From NCBI GenBank assembly GCA_902805755.1, contig CADCUA010000672.1, positions 1 through 19,361 on the forward strand: DNA of 19,361 bases, written 5' to 3'. Numbering within the stretch: position 1 is the first letter of the stretch; each line of letters begins with the position of its first letter. Source of the stretch: an uncultured Lysobacter sp. Lineage in GTDB: Bacteria; Pseudomonadota; Gammaproteobacteria; Xanthomonadales; Xanthomonadaceae. The translations under genes and the position numbers were made by a program. Below the pieces are notes generated by a model. The model saw only the letters and a program-made list of their open reading frames with translations, searched no databases and was not told the DNA's origin. Below are positions 6,998 through 14,487 of this stretch, piece after piece.

Positions 6998-7747
6998 TCA
7001 CTGGAACAGCAGCGCGGACATGACGAAATTGAACATCAGCACCAGCAGCGAGGCATTGACCACCGCGCGCGTGGTCGCGATCGAGGTGCCTTCGATCGTC
7101 GGCTCGGCGTGGTAGCCGGCGTACGCGGCGACGAGCGCGGCGGTCGCGCCGAACACCGCGGCCTTCACGAACGCCATCAGGAAATCCTTGGTGAAATCCA
7201 CGCTGTCCTTGAGCACCTGCCAGAACGTGCCGGCATCCAGGCCGATCACGTGCACGGATTCGAAATAGCTCGCGCTGATCGCGAAGCTGCAGAAGAACCC
7301 GGTCAGAAGCGGCACGCTCAGCACCGCCGCCCAGAACCGCGGCGCGACCGCGCGGCCGACCGGGTCGATGCCCATCAGGCCTAGCGCGGTGATCTGGTCG
7401 GTCGCGCGCATCAGGCCCAGTTCGGCGGCGATCGACGAGCCCGCGCGGCCGATGAACAGCAGCGCGGTCAGCACCGGGCCGAGCTCGCGGTACATGCCCA
7501 GACCCAGCATCGCGCTGACCTGGTTGCTTGCGCCGTAGGTCTCCAGTGCGCGATAGCCGAGCAGCGTGACCGACAGGCCCACGAACGCGCCGCCGACCGC
7601 GATGATCGGCAGCGAGCGCGCGCCGATCTTGTAGATCTCGCGCACGAGCTCGTGCATGAAGTCGCGCGTGGGCTTCGAGGCGCGCAACACCTGCAGCGTG
7701 AACAGCCCGGCGCGGCCGAGCGAGCGGGTGGAAGCCACGAACGGCAT
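6998..7747 (-). CDS. mlaE: MlaE, permease of the Mla phospholipid ABC transporter
   Basis: This 249-aa integral inner-membrane permease belongs to the MlaE/DUF140 family. Family signatures are visible in order: an N-terminal amphipathic helix, IYKIGARSLPIIAVGGAFVGLSVTLLGY, the strongly conserved LGMYRELGPVLTALLFIGRAGSSIAAELGLMRATDQITAL (residues about 85-124), MGIDPVGRAVAPRFWAAVLSVPLLT, and a C-terminal pair of membrane helices. In E. coli a MlaE dimer forms the core of the MlaFEDB complex, with MlaF on the cytoplasmic side and the MlaD ring in the periplasm. Its ATG at 7747 shares one base with the mlaF stop codon (TGATG), so the two genes are translationally coupled. Confidence 0.96.
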   Translation of the reverse strand: MPFVASTRSLGRAGLFTLQVLRASKPTRDFMHELVREIYKIGARSLPIIAVGGAFVGLSVTLLGYRALETYGASNQVSAMLGLGMYRELGPVLTALLFIGRAGSSIAAELGLMRATDQITALGLMGIDPVGRAVAPRFWAAVLSVPLLTGFFCSFAISASYFESVHVIGLDAGTFWQVLKDSVDFTKDFLMAFVKAAVFGATAALVAAYAGYHAEPTIEGTSIATTRAVVNASLLVLMFNFVMSALLFQ

Positions 7748-8550
7748 CAGGCGGTTTCCTGGCGCGCGGGCGCGCCGGCGAACGTGCGGTTGTCGAACGG
7801 GATCGGCCCGTCGGGCTGGCCGTCCAGGAACTGCCGCACCAGCGGGTCGGTGGAGGCCTGCAGCGCGACCGGCGTGCCCGAGAACACGATGCCGCCGCTG
7901 GCGATCACGATCGCGTGGTCGGCGATCGGCAGCGTCTCGTGCACATGGTGGGTGACCACGATGCTGGTCAGGCCTAGCGTGTCGTTGAGGCGGCGCACCA
8001 GGCTCATGACCACGCCCGACGCGATCGGGTCCAGGCCGGTCAGCGGCTCGTCATAGATCATCAGCGGCGGATCGAGCGCGAGTGCGCGCGCCAGTGCGAC
8101 ACGCCGCGCCATGCCGCCGGAGAGCTCGCGTGGCATCGCCTCGGCCGCGGCCTGCAGGCCCACCGCATGCAGCTTCATCAGCACCAGCCGCCGCAGCACG
8201 GCCGGCGGCAGGTCGGTGTGCGTGCGCAGCGGCAGGCCGACGTTCTCGGCCACCGTGAGGTCGGTCAGCAGGCCGTTGCCCTGCAGCAGCACGCCGATGC
8301 TCTTGCGCAGTTCCAGCAACTCGCGCTGCACACGTGGCACCGGCCGGCCCAGCACTTCGACGGTGCCGGCGGTCGGCTCGAGCTCGCCGGTGAGCGCCGA
8401 CAAAAGCGTGGACTTGCCACTGCCCGAGGGGCCGAGCACCGCGACCACGCTGCCGCGCGCAACGTCCAGGTCGATGTCGCGCAGCACGGCGCGTCCGCCC
8501 CGGTCGAGGCGGAGCTGGCGGAGGCGGACAATCGGAGAAGCGTCGGTCAT
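7747..8550 (-). CDS. mlaF: MlaF, ATPase of the Mla phospholipid ABC transporter
   Basis: This 267-aa cytoplasmic ABC ATPase powers the MlaFEDB complex. All nucleotide-binding motifs are intact: Walker A GPSGSGKST (40-48), a Q-loop (VLLQGNGL, near 90), ABC signature LSGGM (143-147), Walker B LMIYDEP (163-169), D-loop GLDP, and the switch histidine H201 (VVTHH). The C-terminal extension (FLDGQPDGPIPF) is of the kind that in E. coli MlaF reaches the neighbouring subunit. It is the first gene of the operon mlaFEDCBA and is divergent from the GGDEF-like gene. No Shine-Dalgarno sequence is visible before the ATG at 8550. The 219-nt divergent spacer (8551-8769) should hold its promoter, but no convincing -35/-10 pair is seen. 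Confidence 0.96.
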   Translation of the reverse strand: MTDASPIVRLRQLRLDRGGRAVLRDIDLDVARGSVVAVLGPSGSGKSTLLSALTGELEPTAGTVEVLGRPVPRVQRELLELRKSIGVLLQGNGLLTDLTVAENVGLPLRTHTDLPPAVLRRLVLMKLHAVGLQAAAEAMPRELSGGMARRVALARALALDPPLMIYDEPLTGLDPIASGVVMSLVRRLNDTLGLTSIVVTHHVHETLPIADHAIVIASGGIVFSGTPVALQASTDPLVRQFLDGQPDGPIPFDNRTFAGAPARQETA

Positions 8551-8757
8551 GGGCGCCGGGAAGCAGGCAAAACGTGGCGAAGCTTGCGCGCGCCAGGCTG
8601 AACAGGGGATATCGAAAGCGGGCGATTGTGGCAGCCCGCAACGACCGTCGGTCCGAACAGTGCGCCACGGGGCTTGCGTTGTGACCGCTGACCACGTGAA
8701 GTGTGAGTGAAATCACCCACGTCTGCAGATGCGCGCGAGATCGCGCCCGCAGCGGCC

Positions 8758-8762
8758 AGGAG
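8758..8762 (+). promoter_or_regulatory. Shine-Dalgarno sequence that decides the start of the GGDEF-like gene
   Basis: AGGAG lies 7 nt before the ATG at 8770. The frame is also open from a GTG at 8707, but that start has no ribosome site and would put 21 charged residues before the signal peptide, so the ATG at 8770 is preferred. Confidence 0.75.
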
Positions 8763-8769
8763 AGGCGGG

Positions 8770-10470
8770 ATGCAGAGGGGATGGAAGGCGGCGTGGCTGG
8801 TGCTCCTGGCCGTGATGTCATGGCCCGCGGGCGCCTGCGCGCTGCGGGTGGAACTGCTGCAGTCGCCGCCCGGCCTGGACGGGCCGCCCCTTGCAGCGCC
8901 GGTGCTGCAACGCGTGGAGGCGGCGGAGGCCGTGCAGGCACTGCGAATACCGTTGTCGCAGCGTCAGTCCGAGCACTGGCTGCGCCTGCGTTGCGACGGC
9001 GCACTGCCGCCCGATGCGTCCTGGTCGCTGGTGATGCAGGGCGCGCAGCGGCTGGGGGAGGTGACGTTCTATCCCCCCGGCGCCTTGCCTCGTCGCGTGT
9101 TGCCGGCGGCCCAGCTGACTGCGCCGTCGGCCGCGTTGCTGCGCCAGGGCTGGGTGCTGCCACTGCCGAATGGCTGGCCGGCTTCAAGCACCGCCTACCT
9201 GCGGCTGAAGGGGCTCACGACCGAGCCCGCGCTGCTGCGCCTGGCGCGTGCCGACGAGCTGGTGCGTGAGCGGCGCGCGGCCTCGCGCAGCGCGATTGCC
9301 GTGTTCACCGTGCTCACGCTGGTCGCGCTGGCGATGCTGGGCATCTACGCGCGCTTCCGCGACCTGCTCTACCTCAGTTATGCCGGTTACCTGGTCTGCC
9401 TGGCCCTGTATCTGGTGCTGCTGAGCGGCGACGCGGCGCAGCTGCCGCTGCTGTCGAACTTCATCGCGCACGGCACCACCGGGCAATGGGCGCTGGCTAC
9501 GCTCGCGGTCACGCTGCAGATTGTGTTCACCGGGCGCATCCTGGAAATGAAGCGCACCATGCCGCGCGGCGCGCGCGCGCTGCGCGTGCTGTTCTGGTTG
9601 CATGTGGCGCTGCTGATCACCCTGTTGATCGGGCGCACCCGCGTACACGGCTGGTACTACCTCGCCGGCAACGGCCTGCTCGTGCTTGGCGCGCCGCTGA
9701 CCCTGGCCCTGGCCGTGCTCGCATGGCGGCGAGGCGTCGCGTATGCGGGGTATTACCTGCTCGGCTGGGTCCCGATGCTGGCGCTCGCGATGCTGACCGC
9801 GGCGAACCAGCTCGGTCTTGTGCCCGCGCCGTGGGCCGAGCATCACCTGCCGACGGCCGCGGTGTTCGAGTCGCTGGTGCTCGCAGTGGCCCTGAGCCGG
9901 CATGCCGCCCATCGCCATCGCATCGCGCGGCTGGCCCGGGATTCGCTGGATCGCGATGCACTGACCGGCGCGCCGAACGGCGAGGCGCTGGAGCGCATGC
10001 TGGAATCATGGCGGCACCTGGGCGCGCTCGGTGCACCGCGCTACAGCCTGTTGCTGCTGCAACTGGACGATCTGGCCGGTGTGCATGCGCGCCACGGTCG
10101 CGCGGTCGCCGACGCCGCCCTGCAGCAGGTGCTTGCACGCATGCGCTCGGTGCTGCGCGCCGAAGACACCGTGGCGCGCGTCGGACGCGACATGTTCGCA
10201 GTCGTCAGCCCCTATGCGACCCATGAAAGCGAGGCACTGGCGCGCCGCGTCGTGGGCAGCATCGCGTCGGCGCCGCTGCAGATCGATGCGCACACGCTGG
10301 AGCTGGGCGCGAGCGTCGGGCTCGCGATTTCCGACCCCGGCGAGCCGGCCGCGGCGCTGATGCAACGCGCGCGCGATGCACTGCACCGCACGCGTGGGCT
10401 GGGTCGCAGCGCGATCGGCATCGCCCCCGGGCCGCGGCCGGTGCGCACCATGCTGTCCCCGCAGGCCTGA
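8770..10470 (+). CDS. 7TM sensor protein with degenerate GGDEF domain (predicted inactive cyclase, possible c-di-GMP receptor)
   Basis: The 566-aa protein has a signal sequence (residues 1-24), a periplasmic beta-rich domain to about 170 (7TMR-DISM extracellular-like), seven predicted membrane helices (about 174-377) and a cytoplasmic GGDEF-type domain (about 395-553). The GGDEF domain is recognisable from DALTGAPNGEALERML at 396, the strand YSLLLLQLDDLAGVHARHG and the end VGLAISD. However, the catalytic signature reads GRDMF at 472-476 instead of GGDEF, and the metal-binding DxDxFK region is eroded to QLDDLAG. The inhibitory-site motif RxxD is kept as RAED (463-466), five residues before the signature, the canonical spacing. 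It is therefore probably not a diguanylate cyclase but may still bind c-di-GMP. The gene stands alone, with no EAL domain and no partner nearby. Confidence 0.85.
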   Translation: MQRGWKAAWLVLLAVMSWPAGACALRVELLQSPPGLDGPPLAAPVLQRVEAAEAVQALRIPLSQRQSEHWLRLRCDGALPPDASWSLVMQGAQRLGEVTFYPPGALPRRVLPAAQLTAPSAALLRQGWVLPLPNGWPASSTAYLRLKGLTTEPALLRLARADELVRERRAASRSAIAVFTVLTLVALAMLGIYARFRDLLYLSYAGYLVCLALYLVLLSGDAAQLPLLSNFIAHGTTGQWALATLAVTLQIVFTGRILEMKRTMPRGARALRVLFWLHVALLITLLIGRTRVHGWYYLAGNGLLVLGAPLTLALAVLAWRRGVAYAGYYLLGWVPMLALAMLTAANQLGLVPAPWAEHHLPTAAVFESLVLAVALSRHAAHRHRIARLARDSLDRDALTGAPNGEALERMLESWRHLGALGAPRYSLLLLQLDDLAGVHARHGRAVADAALQQVLARMRSVLRAEDTVARVGRDMFAVVSPYATHESEALARRVVGSIASAPLQIDAHTLELGASVGLAISDPGEPAAALMQRARDALHRTRGLGRSAIGIAPGPRPVRTMLSPQA

Positions 10471-10602
10471 AATCCCGTCGCGCTTGTTCAGCCGGCGTGA
10501 CCATACGGCCGCGTTTCCTTCACTGTCGACGCATTCGCGCGCGTCTAGCGTGACCCGTGTGGGCGCTGCGATGGCCGCACTGCCTTCGACCGGGAGCGAG
10601 CC

Positions 10603-11064
10603 ATGAGCAACGTCAGGAAAGATCACAGCTTCGGCGCGGGCACCGGCGCCGTCGCGGGCGCGGTGACAGGCGCGGCGATCGGTGCGGCGGGTGGGCCACT
10701 GGGCAGTGCGATCGGTGCGATCGCCGGTGGCGTGCTCGGCGCGAGGGCCGGCGATTCCGTCGCCGAGGCGATCAACCCGACCGCGTACCACGAGCATTTC
10801 GAACGCGAGTACCGCAACGCGCCCTACTACAGCAGCGAGCGCGACTGGGACGACTACAAACCTGCTTATACCTACGGCTACGACACCTACGGCAAGTACC
10901 GTGGCCAGCGTTTCGAAGACGCCGAAGGCACGCTGGAGCGCGATTGGGACACCACGCGCGGCGGCTCGCGGCTGGCGTGGGCGGAAGCGCGCGGCGCCGT
11001 GCGCGACGGCTGGCATCACATCGAGCGCGCAACGCCCGGCGACGCCGACCGCGACGGGCGCTGA
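10603..11064 (+). CDS. glycine-zipper domain hypothetical protein
   Basis: The 153-aa protein has a long glycine-zipper segment at residues 11-50, with repeated small-residue GxxxG spacing (GAGTGAVAGAVTGAAIGAAGG, continuing as GSAIGAIAGGVLG), able to form a tightly packed helical hairpin in or on a membrane. It then changes to a very polar, aromatic-rich part (EREYRNAPYYSSERDWDDYKPAYTYGYDTYG) and ends in Arg/Trp-rich helices. There is no signal peptide. Similar small proteins are common in Xanthomonadaceae and other proteobacteria, where they remain uncharacterised; a stress role is often supposed but not shown here. GGGAG at 10592-10596, 6 nt before the ATG, supports the start. An intrinsic terminator 48 nt after the stop makes it monocistronic. 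Confidence 0.82.
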   Translation: MSNVRKDHSFGAGTGAVAGAVTGAAIGAAGGPLGSAIGAIAGGVLGARAGDSVAEAINPTAYHEHFEREYRNAPYYSSERDWDDYKPAYTYGYDTYGKYRGQRFEDAEGTLERDWDTTRGGSRLAWAEARGAVRDGWHHIERATPGDADRDGR

Positions 11065-11112
11065 AACCTTCAAACCATCACGGCTGCGGACCTCTCTCCC
11101 CGTAGCCCGACT

Positions 11113-11137
11113 GGGCCGCACACGCGGCCCTTTTTTT
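11113..11137 (+). terminator. Rho-independent terminator after the glycine-zipper gene
   Basis: GGGCCGC and GCGGCCC form a perfect 7-bp stem around the loop ACAC, followed directly by seven T residues (11131-11137). This is a textbook intrinsic terminator on the plus strand, separating the glycine-zipper gene from folE. Confidence 0.93.
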
Positions 11138-11310
11138 ATGCCCGAATCGAGCATCGATCGGATGCATCCACGACGCGGTGCCCGCCCCTCTCATACAGGG
11201 AACACGCACACCCGACATTGCCGCGCGCGGCGACACGCAGGCGCGCCAGCCGCGGCCGTGCGCCGACGGGGTAGCATGCGCGTCCCTGACGCATGCACAG
11301 ACCGCTTTCG

Positions 11311-11898
11311 ATGGCGAACGAAAAACCCACGCGCGAACAGGCCGAAGCCGCCGTGCGCACCCTGCTGAGCTGGGCGGGCGAAGACCCCGCGCGCGAAGGC
11401 CTGCTCGACACGCCCAAGCGCGTGGTCAAGGCCTATGGCGACTGGTTCAGCGGCTACGACATCGACCCGCGTGAATACCTTGCGCGCACGTTCGAGGAAG
11501 TGGCCGGCTATGACGAGATGATCGTGCTGCGCGACATCCAGTTCGAAAGCCATTGCGAACACCACATGGCGCCGATCATCGGCAAGGCGCACGTGGGCTA
11601 CCTGCCGTCCGGCAAGGTGGTCGGCATCAGCAAGCTGGCGCGCGTGGTCGATGCGTATGCGCGCCGCTTCCAGGTGCAGGAAAAGATGACCGCGCAGATC
11701 GCCGACTGCATCCAGGACGTGCTGCAGCCGCGCGGCGTCGCCGTGGTGATCGAAGGCGCGCACGAATGCATGACCACGCGCGGCGTGCACAAGCGCGGCG
11801 TGAGCATGATCACGTCGACCATGCTCGGTGCATTCCGCGACAACGCAAGTACGCGTGCGGAGTTCCTGCAGTTCATCGACGTCGGCCCGCGCCGCTGA
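11311..11898 (+). CDS. folE: GTP cyclohydrolase I (FolE)
   Basis: FolE converts GTP to 7,8-dihydroneopterin triphosphate, the first step of tetrahydrofolate (and pterin) synthesis, in the cytoplasm as a homodecamer. The protein is 195 aa from this start. Family landmarks are complete: [19 protein letters not shown], the zinc and active-site segment [11 protein letters not shown] (zinc ligands Cys82 and His85), [27 protein letters not shown], then [14 protein letters not shown] carrying the third zinc ligand Cys153. An ATG at 11293 adds six residues; homologues usually have only 7-10 residues before REQAE, so 11311 is preferred, but neither start has a Shine-Dalgarno sequence. A -10-like TAGCAT lies at 11272-11277. 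It is flanked by a terminator upstream and by a convergent gene 45 nt downstream, so it is likely monocistronic. Confidence 0.96.
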   Translation: MANEKPTREQAEAAVRTLLSWAGEDPAREGLLDTPKRVVKAYGDWFSGYDIDPREYLARTFEEVAGYDEMIVLRDIQFESHCEHHMAPIIGKAHVGYLPSGKVVGISKLARVVDAYARRFQVQEKMTAQIADCIQDVLQPRGVAVVIEGAHECMTTRGVHKRGVSMITSTMLGAFRDNASTRAEFLQFIDVGPRR

Positions 11899-11903
11899 GC
11901 CGC

Positions 11904-11920
11904 TGACGCGGCCTGCGTCA
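11904..11920. other. short dyad between convergent folE and the PLP-enzyme gene
   Basis: TGACGC and GCGTCA form a 6-bp stem with a 5-nt loop in the 45-nt gap between the two convergent stop codons. There is no T-tract on either strand. It may be a weak shared transcript end; this is inference from position only. Confidence 0.3.
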
Positions 11921-11943
11921 AATCGCCGGTCGCGCGTGGCGGG

Positions 11944-13107
11944 TCAGACCACGCACGCGAGCACGGCCGCGGTACGTTCGATATCCGCCTCATCCACGTG
12001 CAGGTGCGGTGCGATGCGCAGCACGCCGTGCCGGGCGGTGCAGGCGATGCCCGCCTGCCGCACGGCATGCACGCACGCGTCCAGCGACGCTGTGCGCGGG
12101 CGCAACCCGAGCAGATGCGGCGCATGCATGGCCGGTGATGCAAACGCATCGCCGCGCGATGCAAGTTGCGAACGCAGCAGCGAGGTCAACGTGCCGAGCC
12201 GCTGCGCGATCGCATCCACACCCCACTGCGTGATCTGCACAAGGCCGGCCTCGGCCATCGCCAGGCGCAAGGGGTCGGCGATCTCGCCGGCATCGAACCG
12301 CCGTGCACCCGCGCGCAGCGTGGCCGGGCGATCAAGCGGGAACGCCCACGTATCGCGCGCGTCGCAGGCCACCCAGTTCCACTCCAGCGGTTGCGCCTGC
12401 GTGCGCCAGTGCGGATCGGCCCACAGGTAGCACAGCCCGGGCGGGCCCAGCAGCCACTTGTAGCCGACGCTGACCGCGAATGCCGGCTTCCAGCGCGCGA
12501 TCGCCGCCGGCCACGCGCCCAGGCTCTGGCTCAGATCGAGCACGAGCGCCGCGCCGCGCGCATGCACGGCCTTGGCGATGGCGTCCAGGTCCAGCGCGGC
12601 ACCGTCATGCCAGTGCGCATGCGGCAACGCAACGATGCGCACGGTCGGGTCACGGTCCAGCGCCGCCAGTACGGCGGCAGTCGCATCCTGACCGCGCTGC
12701 ACCGCATGCAGGCGCGCGCCGGTTTCGATGCAGCGCTGCTGCCAGCACAACAGGTTCGACGGAAACGTATCAGCCAGCACCAGCACCGACTCGCCTGCAG
12801 CGAGCGGCAGGCTGCGCGACGCCAGCGTCAGCCCGTAGCCCACCGAAGGCACAAGCGCGACCGCATCCGCGTCGCCATCGAACAAACCCGCCGCAAGCAT
12901 GCGCACGCGCTCGATCTGCGCGATCCACGCGCACCACACCGCAGGCGAGGGCGCGGCGATATGGGCCAGCGCCTCGTGCGCCGCCTGCTGCACGCGCGCA
13001 AGCCGTGGTGCATGCGCTGCGGTGTCGAGATAGAGCGTGTCCGCCGGCAGCAGGAAATGCTCGCGCCAGCTGCTCGGCTGCATCGATGGAACCTGCGCTT
13101 GCGTCAT
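11944..13107 (-). CDS. class V aminotransferase-fold PLP enzyme, candidate ergothioneine C-S lyase (EgtE role)
   Basis: The 387-aa protein is a fold-type I, class V PLP-dependent enzyme. The cofactor lysine is K217 (SVGYKWLLGPPG), the Asp that pairs with the pyridine nitrogen is D191 (LVLDLSQSLGAWP), the region LYLDTAAHAP near 25-34 begins the fold, and the cofactor-phosphate contact region is near VPSVGYGLTL. Class V members include cysteine desulfurases, kynureninases and the C-S lyase EgtE, which cleaves hercynylcysteine sulfoxide to ergothioneine. No active-site cysteine loop of the desulfurase type is apparent. Its gene is divergent from egtB with only 84 nt between starts, which supports an EgtE-like role, but that assignment is inference from context. 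The ATG at 13107 has AGGAGG (minus strand of 13112-13117) 4 nt before it. A kynureninase- or isopenicillin-epimerase-like activity remains possible. Confidence 0.82.
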   Translation of the reverse strand: MTQAQVPSMQPSSWREHFLLPADTLYLDTAAHAPRLARVQQAAHEALAHIAAPSPAVWCAWIAQIERVRMLAAGLFDGDADAVALVPSVGYGLTLASRSLPLAAGESVLVLADTFPSNLLCWQQRCIETGARLHAVQRGQDATAAVLAALDRDPTVRIVALPHAHWHDGAALDLDAIAKAVHARGAALVLDLSQSLGAWPAAIARWKPAFAVSVGYKWLLGPPGLCYLWADPHWRTQAQPLEWNWVACDARDTWAFPLDRPATLRAGARRFDAGEIADPLRLAMAEAGLVQITQWGVDAIAQRLGTLTSLLRSQLASRGDAFASPAMHAPHLLGLRPRTASLDACVHAVRQAGIACTARHGVLRIAPHLHVDEADIERTAAVLACVV

Positions 13108-13191
13108 GAAGCCTCCTGCCGCGCACTGTAAGTCGCGCAACGTACTTCATCCGTCACCGTGCCATCGCGAACCGCCCGTACCCTTTGGTGT
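13108..13191. promoter_or_regulatory. divergent promoter region between the PLP-enzyme gene and egtB
   Basis: This 84-nt spacer must carry both outward promoters. Toward egtB, TACCCT at 13179-13184 ends exactly 7 nt before the ATG, the geometry expected for a -10 box of a leaderless mRNA. Toward the PLP gene, TACAGT (minus strand of 13125-13130) is a candidate -10. No clear -35 is visible for either. Confidence 0.4.
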
Positions 13192-14487
13192 ATGTCACTG
13201 CTCAGTTCGGCCCCTGCGACTGTCGACGTCCCGGCTCCGGCCGACACGCTTGCGCTGCGCTATGCGCAGGTACGTGCCCGCAGTCGCGCGCTCGCCGCGC
13301 CGTTGTCGCCCGAGGACGCGATGGTGCAGAGCATGCCCGATGCGAGCCCGAGCAAGTGGCACCTCGCGCATACGACATGGTTCTTTGAGCAGTTCGTGCT
13401 CGGCGCGCAGTCCGGCTACGTGCCGGTCGATGCGCAGTGGAGCTTCCTGTTCAACAGTTACTACCAGAGTGTCGGGCCGATGCATGCGCGCCCGCAGCGC
13501 GGCCTGCTGTCGCGGCCGACGTTTGCGCAGGTGCTCGACTACCGCGAACGCATCGATGCACGCATGGCGCAGGCGTTCGCGCTGGACCGGTTCGATGAGA
13601 CGCAGCGCCAGACGATCGAACTCGGCCTGCAACACGAGCAGCAGCACCAGGAGCTGCTGCTCACCGACATCAAGCACGCGTTCGCATGCAACCCGTTGCG
13701 TCCGGCCTACCGCAGCGATCTGGTGCACCGCCCCGGTCATGCGCAGGCGCTGCAATGGACGACGTTCGATGAGGCGGTGATCGAGATCGGCGCACCGCCG
13801 TGGCCGCAGGACGCGACGTTCGCCTATGACAACGAGTCCCCGCGACACCGCGTGTTCACCCGCGCGTATGCGCTTGCGCAGCGGCCGGTGAGCAACCGGG
13901 AATACCGCGGGTTCATCGACGATGGCGGCTATCGCACCGCATCGCTGTGGCTGAGCGAGGCGTGGGCGCGCATCCAGAGCGACGGCTGGGCGCGGCCGCT
14001 GTACTGGAGCGAGGATTGCGAGCAGCAATTCACGCTGGCCGGACTGCGCGACATCGACCCGCATGCACCGGTCTGCCACCTGAGCTATTACGAAGCCGAC
14101 GCGTTCGCACGCTGGGCAGGCGCACGCCTGCCGACCGAGGCCGAATGGGAGCGCGCCGCGGGCACCACGCAGCCATCGGCGCACGACAACTTCATCGAGC
14201 GCGATGCGTTGCATCCGCAAGCGGCGCACACCGGTGACGGGCTGCGCCAGCTGTTCGGCGATGTGTGGGAATGGACATCGAGCGCATACACCGCCTACCC
14301 CGGCTATCGCGCGTGGCCCGGCACGCTGGGCGAATACAACGGCAAGTTCATGTGCGGGCCGTGGGTGCTGCGCGGCGGCAGCTGCGCGAGCCCGAGTGAC
14401 CACGTGCGCGCCAGTTACCGCAACTTTTTCTCGCCGCCCGATCGTTGGCAGTTCTCGGGCGTGCGTCTCGCAAAGGATCTTCCATGA
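13192..14487 (+). CDS. egtB: ergothioneine biosynthesis protein EgtB (non-heme iron sulfoxide synthase)
   Basis: EgtB joins a cysteine thiol (from cysteine or gamma-glutamylcysteine, depending on type) to the imidazole of hercynine with O2, giving a sulfoxide. The protein is 431 aa. The N-terminal DinB-like domain holds the motif SPSKWHLAHTTWFFEQF (52-68) and the HEQQH motif at 148-152; H60, H148 and H152 are the expected iron ligands. The C-terminal formylglycine-generating-enzyme-like domain spans about 195-428, with RPVSNREYRGFIDDGGY, ARLPTEAEWERAA, GDVWEWTSSAY and WVLRGGSC. It lacks the C-terminal methyltransferase that marks OvoA. No egtA or egtC is in the window, so a type that uses free cysteine is possible. 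Its stop overlaps the egtD start by 4 nt. A GTG at 13159 is in frame, but the ATG at 13192 is preferred. Confidence 0.94.
   Translation: MSLLSSAPATVDVPAPADTLALRYAQVRARSRALAAPLSPEDAMVQSMPDASPSKWHLAHTTWFFEQFVLGAQSGYVPVDAQWSFLFNSYYQSVGPMHARPQRGLLSRPTFAQVLDYRERIDARMAQAFALDRFDETQRQTIELGLQHEQQHQELLLTDIKHAFACNPLRPAYRSDLVHRPGHAQALQWTTFDEAVIEIGAPPWPQDATFAYDNESPRHRVFTRAYALAQRPVSNREYRGFIDDGGYRTASLWLSEAWARIQSDGWARPLYWSEDCEQQFTLAGLRDIDPHAPVCHLSYYEADAFARWAGARLPTEAEWERAAGTTQPSAHDNFIERDALHPQAAHTGDGLRQLFGDVWEWTSSAYTAYPGYRAWPGTLGEYNGKFMCGPWVLRGGSCASPSDHVRASYRNFFSPPDRWQFSGVRLAKDLP

Noticed and set aside
8643..8653. Dyad GACCGTCGGTC in the mlaF/GGDEF spacer, sharing ACCGTCGGTCC with the rtcB intergenic stem-loop
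   Set aside because: An 11-base match between two places is expected by chance in a 19-kb GC-rich window.
13192..14487. Alternative identity as OvoA (ovothiol synthase)
   Set aside because: OvoA carries a C-terminal methyltransferase domain, absent here, and a separate EgtD histidine methyltransferase follows.
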